Notes under the pieces: generated by a model
Database searches by the model: none
What the model saw: the letters and a program-made list of their open reading frames with translations, nothing else
What the model was told of the DNA's origin: nothing
Translations under genes and position numbers: made by a program
DNA from: Legionella sp.
GTDB lineage: Bacteria; Pseudomonadota; Gammaproteobacteria; Legionellales; Legionellaceae
Length of the DNA stretch: 34,463 nt
Direction of reading: 5' to 3'
Assembly: GCA_017306715.1 (NCBI GenBank)
Contig: JAFKHV010000036.1
Coordinates: 1 to 34,463, forward strand
In this document: piece after piece, positions 25,921 to 33,859 of the stretch
Position numbering within the stretch: position 1 is the stretch's first letter
Layout of the letters: each line of letters starts with the position of its first letter

Positions 25921-27023
25921 AAATTTACTCTTTTATCCAGTAACAGAAATCCGTTCAAATCAATATCTAATGCTTTTGTTAATGCTATTACCTTAAATAA
26001 TTCGCCCATTTCACTCGGATGTGTTAATTGTTTGACGGCCTGCTTGGCCGTAAATAATTCAGTTTCATCGCGCAGTGATTGGAGAAATCCCAGTAAACCA
26101 TTTGCCAATAAAAATGATGCCTGGTTTGTATAACCGGCAACATGAAATCCCGCAGCGACCGCAGCCTCGGCAACGTGAGTAAAATCGACATGGGCCGTAA
26201 TGTCTTGCCTACCCGGGTGAAGTAAAAAATCAGGATGGCTGCGATGTTGATAATGACACATTATTGTCCCCTGACTTCGATCAGGGTGGTAATATTCGTG
26301 TCGTGGAAAACCATAATCGATTAAGAACACGGCACCTTGCTGGACAATTGCCCCTAACTGCATCAACCAGTCATCAATGAATAAATTAACCTCTGAAATG
26401 TAGGGCAACTCTAAGACTGGTAATTGCTCCACATAATTTCGTAGACGATCATTTGTGCACGGTTTAAATTGTTCATGAAGTCCACCTTGATCATCCAACC
26501 CGATGTAGCTTTCGAGAATTTCCGTCTCGGTACACATAAAACGATGCACAGGCATAGCATCAAGAACTTCATTGGCCAAGACCACACCATGAAACGGATG
26601 CTCGGGCCATTGTGTGCACCAAATGATTTTATCTATAAACTCCGGGATTTCTTGCCGAAATAATTCCTCCTGGCGTTGGCGTAAATTGGCACTCACCTCA
26701 AGAATGAAATAATGTTCCGGGACACAATTAAGGACTGCGAGTTGTTTAAGTAAGGCAACACACAAAGCACCGCTGCCTGCACCGAATTCCAAAATATCTG
26801 GGCGGGTCATGTGGATTAGTATTTGTTGGCATTGATTGGCCAAGGTCATCGCAAAAAGAGGCGTCAACTCAGGAGCAGTCACAAAATCACCTGCCGCACC
26901 TAATTTTGGTAAATGCGAATTATAATATCCCTCTCCAGGAGCATATAAAGCCAAATGCATATATTCTGCGAAGGTTAGGAGATCTTCTTGTAACCGAGAT
27001 TTTAATCTAGATGGTATACTCAT
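25917..27023 (-). CDS. SAM-dependent methyltransferase, MidA/NDUFAF7 family
   Basis: A 368-aa member of the DUF185/MidA family. The eukaryotic relative NDUFAF7 methylates an arginine of complex I subunit NDUFS2; the bacterial substrate is unknown to me. Family hallmarks are FAEYMHLALYAPGEGYY and GDFVTAPELTPLFA near the N-terminus. The SAM-binding loop is ILEFGAGSGALCVALL, then VVLANEVLDAMPVHRF and FLIDYGFPRHEYY. The length is typical and no residues look missing. First gene of the minus-strand operon; its stop overlaps the PTPS-like ATG. Divergent from the SDR gene with only about 56 nt between starts, so the promoters must be compact or overlapping. Confidence 0.9.
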   Translation of the reverse strand: MSIPSRLKSRLQEDLLTFAEYMHLALYAPGEGYYNSHLPKLGAAGDFVTAPELTPLFAMTLANQCQQILIHMTRPDILEFGAGSGALCVALLKQLAVLNCVPEHYFILEVSANLRQRQEELFRQEIPEFIDKIIWCTQWPEHPFHGVVLANEVLDAMPVHRFMCTETEILESYIGLDDQGGLHEQFKPCTNDRLRNYVEQLPVLELPYISEVNLFIDDWLMQLGAIVQQGAVFLIDYGFPRHEYYHPDRSQGTIMCHYQHRSHPDFLLHPGRQDITAHVDFTHVAEAAVAAGFHVAGYTNQASFLLANGLLGFLQSLRDETELFTAKQAVKQLTHPSEMGELFKVIALTKALDIDLNGFLLLDKRVNL

Positions 27024-27066
27024 AATTATTTATTGTGCTCAACTGCATCACGTTGACAATTTAATT

Positions 27067-27072
27067 GCGGGA
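27067..27072 (+). promoter_or_regulatory. Ribosome binding site deciding a TTG start at 27080
   Basis: GCGGGA lies 7 nt before TTG 27080. There is no ATG upstream of the conserved TGSGRRIG loop in this frame. A further TTG at 27065 has no site. Confidence 0.5.
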
Positions 27073-27079
27073 ACATACC

Positions 27080-27829
27080 TTGAATTCAGGCAACACACAA
27101 GAACCGAAAGTAGCGCTTGTTACCGGAAGCGGCCGCCGCATTGGTGCGGCTATTATACGTTGTTTGCATGGAGCAGGCTACCGGGTTGCTATCCATTGCC
27201 ACAAGTCCATCACCGAGGCACAAGAGCTCGCTCATTGCTTGAATACGCAAAGAAAAAACAGTGCTGCGGTCTTTTCTCAAGATCTTGAGGCGGCTGATGC
27301 GGCAAAGCAATTAATTCAAGCCGTGTCTTTATGGGGCTTACGACTCGACTTGTTGGTTAACAATGCCTCTATATTTCTAAAAACGGATTTTCAGCCGCAA
27401 ATGCAGCAATTTGCACAACTCTTTCACTTAAATGTGCATATCCCCTATCTTTTAAGTGTCGAAGCGCGACCTTATTTAAAGCACACCCAAGGGTCCATCG
27501 TGAATATTACCGATATTCATGCACAAAAACCGCTTCGAGAATACAGTCTTTACTGTCAAACCAAAGCCGCATTAGCGATGCAAACACAAAGTTTAGCTCT
27601 TGAATGGGCACCAACAATTCGCGTTAATGCGGTAGCGCCCGGTGCTATTGCCTGGCCTGAGCAGGAAAATACTTTAAGTGAGGATGCCAGGAACAAAATT
27701 ATTGCCAAAATACCTTTGCAACACCATGGTGACCCACGATACATTGCACAAGCAGTGCTGGCTTTAGCAGAAAATCCTTATATAACCGGACAAACCATTA
27801 ATGTAGATGGTGGCCGCAGTATTCGCTAA
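27080..27829 (+). CDS. Short-chain dehydrogenase, pteridine-reductase (FolM/PTR1) type
   Basis: NADP-dependent SDR of 249 aa. VALVTGSGRRIG is the dinucleotide loop, with the RR pair typical of pteridine reductases (TGxxxRxG). NNAS, the YxxxK pair in YSLYCQTK and NVDGG at the end are all present. In most SDRs a catalytic Ser precedes the Tyr; here the position reads NITDIHAQ, with Asp, as in PTR1-type enzymes. That and the neighbouring PTPS-like gene suggest reduction of dihydrofolate, dihydrobiopterin or dihydromonapterin. Initiation appears to use TTG, since no ATG or GTG fits. Divergent from midA, convergent with the dihydrouridine synthase gene. Confidence 0.85.
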   Translation: MNSGNTQEPKVALVTGSGRRIGAAIIRCLHGAGYRVAIHCHKSITEAQELAHCLNTQRKNSAAVFSQDLEAADAAKQLIQAVSLWGLRLDLLVNNASIFLKTDFQPQMQQFAQLFHLNVHIPYLLSVEARPYLKHTQGSIVNITDIHAQKPLREYSLYCQTKAALAMQTQSLALEWAPTIRVNAVAPGAIAWPEQENTLSEDARNKIIAKIPLQHHGDPRYIAQAVLALAENPYITGQTINVDGGRSIR

Positions 27830-27833
27830 TTCT

Positions 27834-27852
27834 TAAATAAGCACCTTATTTA
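27834..27852. terminator. AT-rich perfect hairpin between convergent genes
   Basis: TAAATAAG, loop CAC, CTTATTTA, then TTTG. The 8-bp perfect stem sits 4 nt after the SDR stop. Low GC makes it weak, but the place is right for a terminator. Confidence 0.4.
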
Positions 27853-27870
27853 TTTGAGAAAGCCCGGGGT

Positions 27871-28842
27871 TCAGTATGTGCTAAGCTGCCGCAGGGTTTG
27901 TTCAAGAAAACGAGCAATCGTATCTAAACTCGATAATTGATAAAATTCCTGCAGCTGTGTCCCAGTTAATTCCTGACGAAAATAATAGCGCACTAAAGAT
28001 TTACTTTGCAGCACTGCTTTAAATTCATTTTCAAGAATACTTAACTCGTTAAGATGAATTAGAAAAAAATCCAGGCGTTGTTTTAAGCTGATAATAAGTC
28101 GTTCTTGCTGTAGTAGTTGCTGATAAAGCCAGGGATTTCCTGTCCCTGCCCGCGCAATCATAAACCCATCACATTGACTCTCCTTAAAGGCTTGCTCCAG
28201 ACTTGGAGCGTCCGAAATATCACCATTAGCAATCACGGGAATCGATACATGCTGTTTCAATTGTGCAAGCCAGGCATAATTCACGGGGCGGGTGTAATCA
28301 TCTGTCCATTTTCGTCCATGGATAATCAGTGCATCCACCCCGGCATTTGCCAGTGATTGAATTAACCAGATATCCTTTTCCTGCTCCTGAATCCTCATTT
28401 TAATTGTCAACGGGACGCGAATAGTCTGGCGCACGGAATCAACAATACGCAATAAAGTTTCTGGAACGTCTAAAAGCGCGCTGCCCGCACCTTTTTTGCG
28501 AATTTTTGTTTTGGGACAACCGCAATTGATATCAATGATATTGGCGCCTAAAGCTTCAAGTTTCTGGGCGGCTTGAGCCATGATCATGGGCTCTGTTCCT
28601 GAGATTTGATAGGCAAGGAGCTTCTCTGCAGCTGCACGTTGCAGATAACGCGAGCTTACTTGATGACGAGAGACAACATCTTGCGCAGAGATCATCTCGC
28701 TCACCGCATAAGCCGGGGGGCGAAACTGGTGAAATAGCGCGCGAAAGGGCGCGCAACTATAACCGGCTAAAGGCCCTTGAATAAGGCGGTGAGGAAGGTT
28801 TAACGAACCAATCTGCAAAGGGCTATTAATAAATGCGTGCAT
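27871..28842 (-). CDS. tRNA-dihydrouridine synthase family protein
   Basis: FMN enzyme that reduces uridine to dihydrouridine in tRNA. It is a TIM barrel of 323 aa. The active-site loop is DINCGCPKTKIRKKGAGSALL with the catalytic Cys; QGPLAGYSCAPFR at the start and IIHGRKWTDDYTRPVNYAWL and GFMIARAGTGNPWLY later complete the FMN- and RNA-binding parts. The last ~80 residues are helical. I cannot assign it safely to DusA, DusB or DusC; the ARxxxGNPW ending is DusB/C-like. The ATG at 28842 is preferred over the TTG one codon earlier. Divergent from the small 146-aa gene. Confidence 0.92.
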   Translation of the reverse strand: MHAFINSPLQIGSLNLPHRLIQGPLAGYSCAPFRALFHQFRPPAYAVSEMISAQDVVSRHQVSSRYLQRAAAEKLLAYQISGTEPMIMAQAAQKLEALGANIIDINCGCPKTKIRKKGAGSALLDVPETLLRIVDSVRQTIRVPLTIKMRIQEQEKDIWLIQSLANAGVDALIIHGRKWTDDYTRPVNYAWLAQLKQHVSIPVIANGDISDAPSLEQAFKESQCDGFMIARAGTGNPWLYQQLLQQERLIISLKQRLDFFLIHLNELSILENEFKAVLQSKSLVRYYFRQELTGTQLQEFYQLSSLDTIARFLEQTLRQLSTY

Positions 28843-28938
28843 CAAACTGATTAATGTTTATAATATTGCCCTATTCTAACATCATTACCTAAACAGATCA
28901 TTCTGACTGCCAGATAGTACTCAAGGAACAGCGATACA

Positions 28939-29379
28939 ATGGACAAGCATTATCTATCTCCTTTAGATCTTTTAGAGATCGCGACGCAACACGCTTATGC
29001 CGCGGATAATTTATTACAACAACTTGCTGAAAATATACCGGGGAAATTAGATAAATTGGCTATAATGACGCCAATCACCTCGCTTTTGTATCAAGCGTTT
29101 CAATTAACCTTGCGGGCCTATACCTTGCATGAGCTTAAACCGGTGAAAGAATATAAAACATTGATGGAACTCGTAGAGTTAAATAATCATCTCGGATTTT
29201 CGAACCAGGAACTGTCGTTATTTAAAACCTTATCGCGCCAGCAGTCCTTTCAAAAAGGGGCTGACTATCGTCTCTGGCAAAACCAGCAACAATTGCATGT
29301 CTTTTGTGAAGAACTGATTGCACTTTATCAGCGTGTTCATTTACTCATGCCTTTGGAATTACATGCTGATTATCAATAG
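28939..29379 (+). CDS. Small helical protein of unknown function
   Basis: Unrecognised 146-aa protein, almost entirely helical, with no signal peptide or membrane segment. It starts MDKHYLSPLDLLEIATQHAYAADNLLQQL, and its general pattern (long helices, Tyr/Leu-rich, two charged turns) is loosely like a HEPN-type bundle, but no RxxxxH motif is visible. AAGGAA at about 28923 serves as ribosome site. It stands between the divergent dus gene and the MoxR operon, with a separate promoter for moxR after it. Confidence 0.75.
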   Translation: MDKHYLSPLDLLEIATQHAYAADNLLQQLAENIPGKLDKLAIMTPITSLLYQAFQLTLRAYTLHELKPVKEYKTLMELVELNNHLGFSNQELSLFKTLSRQQSFQKGADYRLWQNQQQLHVFCEELIALYQRVHLLMPLELHADYQ

Positions 29380-29413
29380 CTTGCCCTCAATTCAGATAAA
29401 AAACTGGGCAGAC

Positions 29414-29442
29414 TTGGCATTAAGCCTAATTCGAGCTAGGAT
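29414..29442 (+). promoter_or_regulatory. Predicted sigma-70 promoter of the MoxR/Bat operon
   Basis: TTGGCA (29414-29419), 17-nt spacer, TAGGAT (29437-29442), about 34 nt before the moxR ATG. A small hairpin (AAGCCTA ... TAGG) followed by a T-run at 29422-29451 overlaps it and may instead end the upstream 146-aa gene. Confidence 0.5.
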
Positions 29443-29475
29443 AGCTTTTTTAAATACCTCGACAGGGCAGATATT

Positions 29476-30474
29476 ATGGAGCAAATCGATACCGCCAATC
29501 CAGTAAATACCGTGCAGCAACACATTCTGCAGCTCAGTCATTATTTAAATCAACGCGTCTTAGGTCAAGAGCGTTTAATGTCACGGCTATTGATCGCTTT
29601 ACTTGCCGATGGACATTTATTGGTTGAAGGCGCACCAGGCCTTGCAAAAACCCGTGCGGTCAAGGAGTTGTCTGCAGGCGTTGAAGGGGAGTTCCACCGC
29701 ATACAATTTACCCCTGATCTTCTCCCAGGCGATTTAACCGGTACGGAAATTTATCATCCCCAAAACCACTCTTTTGTTTTTCAACAGGGACCTATTTTTC
29801 ATCATCTCCTGCTGGCTGATGAAATAAATCGCGCACCGGCCAAGGTTCAATCTGCGCTGCTGGAAGCAATGGCTGAACGTCAGGTAACCATTGGTGATAA
29901 AACCTATCCTCTACCCGAATTATTTTTGGTGATGGCCACCCAAAACCCCATCGAACAAGAGGGGACTTATCCCTTACCTGAAGCGCAATTAGATCGATTT
30001 TTAATGTATGTAAAAATCGGCTATCCCCAAGAAAACACCGAACATGCGATATTAGAACTCGCGCGTCAAGAAGCATTGGGAATAAACACCTCCTCCGCAA
30101 GTACCGTGCACAAACTACCGCAAACCGTGCTGTTTTCTGCACGCCAACAAGTACTTCAAGTTCATATGAGCCAAGCCTTGGAGCGATACTTAGTGCAGCT
30201 CGTGATCGCGACGCGAACTCCTGAAAAATACAGTACGGAATTAGCGCGTTGGCTGCGTTATGGAGCAAGCCCACGTGCGACCATCGCGCTGGACCGCTGC
30301 GCTAAAGCTCATGCCTGGCTTGCAGGCCGGGATTTTGTTTTACCGGAAGATATTCATGCCATCGCGCATGATGTGTTACGTCATCGTGTCCTACTGAGCT
30401 TTGAAGCAGAGGCAGAAGGGGTAAACAGTGATGATTTTATAAATTCTTTGTTACGCCTGGTGGCAGTACCCTAA
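29476..30474 (+). CDS. MoxR family AAA+ ATPase
   Basis: Chaperone-like AAA+ ATPase that works with VWA proteins, 332 aa. Walker A is GAPGLAKT (52-59), Walker B is LLLADEINRAP (Asp115-Glu116), sensor 1 is MATQNPIEQEGTYPLPEAQLDRF, and the lid domain carries GASPRATIALDRCAKAHAWL with the sensor-2 Arg. It heads a Bat-type operon; MoxR and VWA partners are usually involved in assembling or activating membrane or metal-containing complexes. The target here is unknown. An AGGG lies 8 nt before the ATG. Confidence 0.94.
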   Translation: MEQIDTANPVNTVQQHILQLSHYLNQRVLGQERLMSRLLIALLADGHLLVEGAPGLAKTRAVKELSAGVEGEFHRIQFTPDLLPGDLTGTEIYHPQNHSFVFQQGPIFHHLLLADEINRAPAKVQSALLEAMAERQVTIGDKTYPLPELFLVMATQNPIEQEGTYPLPEAQLDRFLMYVKIGYPQENTEHAILELARQEALGINTSSASTVHKLPQTVLFSARQQVLQVHMSQALERYLVQLVIATRTPEKYSTELARWLRYGASPRATIALDRCAKAHAWLAGRDFVLPEDIHAIAHDVLRHRVLLSFEAEAEGVNSDDFINSLLRLVAVP

Positions 30475-30491
30475 TCGTTTACGGCTTCATC

Positions 30492-30497
30492 AGGAGG
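30492..30497 (+). promoter_or_regulatory. Consensus ribosome binding site before DUF58 gene
   Basis: Perfect AGGAGG, 4 nt before ATG 30502, the strongest site in the window. Confidence 0.7.
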
Positions 30498-30501
30498 TAT
30501 C

Positions 30502-31431
30502 ATGACGGAAGGCGTCACAGTAGAGCTCAGTGAGCTCATCGATTTAAGGCGGTTTGTCCAATCAGCTCGGTTCAAACCGCAAAAACATGCGAAGCGTTCG
30601 GGGCAATATCTAAGTCGTTTACGTGGGCGCGGTATGGATTTTGCCGAGGTTCGCAATTATCAGCCAGGCGATGAAATCAGGCATATGGAATGGCGCATCA
30701 CGGCTCGTACGGGCAAACCTCATGTCAAGCTCTATGAAGAGGAACGGGAACAACCTGTATTGCTGGTCGTGGATTTTAATCCCTCCATGATTTTTGGCAC
30801 TCAAATTGCCTTTAAATCAGTGGTCGCTGCACGTCTGGCCGCGCTCATCTTGTGGAATGCACTGCATCAAAACGACCGAATTGGCGGCTTCTTTTTTTCG
30901 ACGGATGAACATAACGAATATATTCCTCGCGGACGCGATGCATCCGTACTACCCATGCTGCTTGCGTTAAGTAATTATACTAAAATGCCCTCAGGGTCTT
31001 ATACAAAATTGGGACGCCCATTGAGTAATGCATTAGAGCGTGTGCGTCGTGTCAGCAAACCGGGAAGTCTTATTGCGATCATCAGCGATTTTTACAATCT
31101 TGATGCAGAATCTGCTCAGCAGCTGCAACGATTACGCCAACATAATGATTTATTGGCATATCAAATTTGTGATCCATTGGAATTATCGTCCCCTCCTCCG
31201 GGGCAGTACGCAATAACGGATGGCCATCGCCAAACGCTCCTGGACATGTACCGCCCGGGAACGGCGGATGCTTATAACGATTATTGTCAACAACGCCTAG
31301 ATGAGGTACAAAAGCTTTGCCGGCAGGTCGCAATCCCTTATATGAAACTCACCGCAGCGGATAATCTACCACAGGTTGTCCGACAAACCTTTTTACGAAA
31401 AGGAGCAGGTCGTTACAGGGGAGCCACATGA
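30502..31431 (+). CDS. DUF58 domain protein
   Basis: 309-aa cytoplasmic DUF58 (COG1721) protein, a standard member of MoxR-VWA operons and itself related to VWA domains. The hallmark GRGMDFAEVRNYQPGDEIRHMEWR is at about 43-66, followed by TGKPHVKLYEEEREQPVLLVVDFNPSM. That last part is a degenerate MIDAS-like strand (D-F-N-P-S). No membrane segment. Starts 28 nt after moxR; its stop overlaps the DUF4381 gene as ATGA. Confidence 0.92.
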   Translation: MTEGVTVELSELIDLRRFVQSARFKPQKHAKRSGQYLSRLRGRGMDFAEVRNYQPGDEIRHMEWRITARTGKPHVKLYEEEREQPVLLVVDFNPSMIFGTQIAFKSVVAARLAALILWNALHQNDRIGGFFFSTDEHNEYIPRGRDASVLPMLLALSNYTKMPSGSYTKLGRPLSNALERVRRVSKPGSLIAIISDFYNLDAESAQQLQRLRQHNDLLAYQICDPLELSSPPPGQYAITDGHRQTLLDMYRPGTADAYNDYCQQRLDEVQKLCRQVAIPYMKLTAADNLPQVVRQTFLRKGAGRYRGAT

Positions 31432-31907
31432 ATAACCAAGATCCATTAGCTCAATTGAAAGACATCCATATGCCTGAAGCAATCCATTGGTGGCCTCTAG
31501 CTCCAGGTTGGTATGCGCTTATTATTTGTGGACTCTTACTCGCAGGACTACTCAGTTATTACATTTATCGCCATTATCGCCAAGGATTGCCTCGTAAAAA
31601 AGCCTTAATCTTGCTGGATCAATACGAACAAGAGTTTAACCGCACAAAGGATTCCGCTCGCGCCTGTGCACAAATTTCCGAACTGCTGCGTCGGGTCGCC
31701 CTGGTTTATTATCCTCGTTCACTTATTGCAGGTTTGCACGCAGACTCATGGATTGAATTTCTTGAGCAAAACAGTACCCAGGTTAATTTTAAAAAACTGC
31801 GTACTTTATTAGTAGAGGTTCCCTTTCAAAAAGACGCGGTTCATGACCCACGTCCCCTATTTCAACAAGCGCGTTTATGGATTAAGCAAAGGAGAAGATC
31901 ATGCTGA
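31428..31907 (+). CDS. DUF4381 membrane protein of the Bat operon
   Basis: 159-aa protein with one clear membrane helix (about residues 27-47, WYALIICGLLLAGLLSYYIYRH) and a soluble helical C-terminal part. The N-terminal sequence DIHMPEAIHWWPLAPGWYAL is typical of DUF4381 proteins found between DUF58 and batA in proteobacterial operons. It is probably an accessory that holds the complex at the inner membrane (inference). ATGA overlap with the gene before it, 7-nt overlap with batA after it. Confidence 0.85.
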   Translation: MNNQDPLAQLKDIHMPEAIHWWPLAPGWYALIICGLLLAGLLSYYIYRHYRQGLPRKKALILLDQYEQEFNRTKDSARACAQISELLRRVALVYYPRSLIAGLHADSWIEFLEQNSTQVNFKKLRTLLVEVPFQKDAVHDPRPLFQQARLWIKQRRRSC

Positions 31908-32932
31908 CTCTTGCCAATCCTCTAATCTTGGCCGCACTCCCTCTTCCCATAATAATTTGGTGGTTCACTCCTGAAGCAAAAGTCCCCGCTCACACCGCTT
32001 TACACGTACCTTTTTATGCAGCTATTACCCGCATTATGAGTACAGAAAATTATCGTATGGCGCGATTATTAAGTCTCTTCATTCCTTTTTTGGTATGGTG
32101 TTTGTTAATTATTGCTTTAGCCGGACCACGTTGGGTCGGCCCGCCGCAAACATTGGAGCGCGAAGGATATAATCTCATGTTGGCACTCGATCTCTCAGGT
32201 AGTATGGAAATACAGGACATGTTGGTTCAAGGTCGTCCCGTAAGCCGCCTTTCCGTAGTTAAAAATGCCGCAACCCAATTTGTACGTCAGCGCAGTGGCG
32301 ATAAGATTGGCCTGATTTTATTTGGAACCCGTGCTTATTTGCAGACTCCCCTCACCTACGATCGGGATAATATATTACAGCGTTTAACGGATGCGAGCGT
32401 AAGGCTTGCGGGCGAGACGACCTCCATTGGTGATGCTGTAGGTCTCGCGGTAAAAAAATTAAAAGATGTTCCGACGCAAGGACGCGTCATTATCCTATTA
32501 ACCGATGGCGCCAATAATTCCGGAGTCCTGGACCCCTTAAAAGCAGCCGAGCTCGCAAAAGATGAGGGAATTAAAATTTATACCATTGGTTTGGGGGCAG
32601 AACGTGATCCTCGTCTACTGAATAACGGTTTTTTGATGCAAGCTGCAATGGCAGACCTTGATGAAGAAACCTTAAAGAAAATAGCAGATACAACGGGCGG
32701 ACGCTACTTTCGTGCCACAGACTTGGATAGTTTGCAAGCTATTTATGGGATGATTAATCAGCTGGAACGAATTAAACAAAAGCATCATGCCTTACGCCCC
32801 CAAATTGAATATTATCCGTGGTTTACCGCGTTCGCGTTATTATTATTCTCAGGATGGCTCGCTTGGTCCTGGTTACATGCCCGTTCGTTACTTTTTAGTT
32901 CTAAAGGACAAGGGGAAAAATATGAATTTTAG
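31901..32932 (+). CDS. BatA-like VWA membrane protein
   Basis: 343-aa inner-membrane protein with a von Willebrand A domain. Two N-terminal membrane helices (about 8-22 and 56-75), the VWA domain, and a C-terminal helix (about 307-325). The MIDAS is complete: DLSGS at 97-101, Thr in TTSIGDAVG and Asp in LLTDGANN, so it should bind a divalent metal and a protein ligand. It begins inside the DUF4381 gene and ends 11 nt inside batB. It most likely works with the MoxR ATPase and BatB. Confidence 0.92.
   Translation: MLTLANPLILAALPLPIIIWWFTPEAKVPAHTALHVPFYAAITRIMSTENYRMARLLSLFIPFLVWCLLIIALAGPRWVGPPQTLEREGYNLMLALDLSGSMEIQDMLVQGRPVSRLSVVKNAATQFVRQRSGDKIGLILFGTRAYLQTPLTYDRDNILQRLTDASVRLAGETTSIGDAVGLAVKKLKDVPTQGRVIILLTDGANNSGVLDPLKAAELAKDEGIKIYTIGLGAERDPRLLNNGFLMQAAMADLDEETLKKIADTTGGRYFRATDLDSLQAIYGMINQLERIKQKHHALRPQIEYYPWFTAFALLLFSGWLAWSWLHARSLLFSSKGQGEKYEF
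32911..32916 (+). promoter_or_regulatory. Ribosome binding site deciding the batB start
   Basis: AGGGGA, 5 nt before ATG 32922. The open frame extends back to 32787, but that part duplicates the reading of batA in another frame and has no site. Confidence 0.65.
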
Positions 32933-33848
32933 CTCAGCACATTTTTTACGACCTGACTGGTGGTGGGCGTTACTCATTTTACTACTCCTGGGGTTCTTAT
33001 TTTGGATGAGAAAACCGACCTATGGAGCATGGGAGAAAATATGTGATGCGCCTTTATTGCAACATCTTTTATCTCAGCAAGGCATGAGCCGCCCCTATTA
33101 CCTGTTATACCCGCTCGGAAGTATTCTATTCATGATTGTAGCTCTAACTGGCCCAGTCTGGCATCAGCTCCCGACTGCCTCATACAAACCAATATTACCG
33201 CATGTGTTACTACTGGACATGTCGGATAATATGCTCGAAACCGATATGCCACCGAACCGTTTACAACGCGCGAAATTTAAACTTCAAGACTTGTTCAAGC
33301 ATGAAGGTGATGGTCAATTTGCCCTGATTGCTTACACGAGTGAACCCTTTACGGTCGCCCCCCTAACTGATGATGGAGCAACCATTTCTGCGCTTTTACC
33401 CGCCTTAACTCCTGAAATTATGCCGGTTTCTGGACAAAATATGGTTAACGCATTAAACGAAGCCGCCCATTTAATTCAGAGTGCAGGATATCATGAGGGG
33501 CAAATCATGGTTTTAACCGCAGACTCCCCCTCTACTGCGGCAATTTCCAAGGCAAGCAATCTGGCAGCTGACAATATATACACCTCCATCATGTCCATGA
33601 GCACTACCAGTGACAATCCCTTGTTTCAACGATTTGCTGATGCTGGCAAAGGACTGTGGCTTCGTTATGATTCCAGCAATGATCAACTCGCACGATGGCT
33701 GCGGCAAACATCTACTTTAGATTTGAAATTAGGTGATGCCCAGTATATACCGATGTGGCGTGATGAAGGCCGTTGGTTTTTACTGCCTGCTCTTTTATTA
33801 CTGACCCCTCTATTTCGTCGTGGCTGGCTAGCAAAAATTAACATGTGA
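32922..33848 (+). CDS. BatB-like VWA membrane protein with altered MIDAS
   Basis: 308-aa partner of the preceding protein with the same plan: two N-terminal helices (about 13-28 and 60-76), a VWA domain and a C-terminal helix (about 285-300). Where BatA has DLSGS this protein has DMSDN (99-103), so one MIDAS Ser is replaced by Asn; LTADSP stands where BatA has LTDGAN. Metal binding may be weakened, which suggests a structural role or a different ligand. The start is set by the AGGGGA site and by MNFSSAHFLRPDWWWAL, a typical Bat opening. Overlaps batA by 11 nt; 11 nt before the TPR gene. Confidence 0.88.
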   Translation: MNFSSAHFLRPDWWWALLILLLLGFLFWMRKPTYGAWEKICDAPLLQHLLSQQGMSRPYYLLYPLGSILFMIVALTGPVWHQLPTASYKPILPHVLLLDMSDNMLETDMPPNRLQRAKFKLQDLFKHEGDGQFALIAYTSEPFTVAPLTDDGATISALLPALTPEIMPVSGQNMVNALNEAAHLIQSAGYHEGQIMVLTADSPSTAAISKASNLAADNIYTSIMSMSTTSDNPLFQRFADAGKGLWLRYDSSNDQLARWLRQTSTLDLKLGDAQYIPMWRDEGRWFLLPALLLLTPLFRRGWLAKINM

Positions 33849-33859
33849 GGAGCGGTATC

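Noticed and set aside
32787..32921. N-terminal extension of the BatB frame
   Set aside because: It overlaps the end of BatA in another frame, has no ribosome site and is not Bat-like; the AGGGGA-ATG at 32922 is better.
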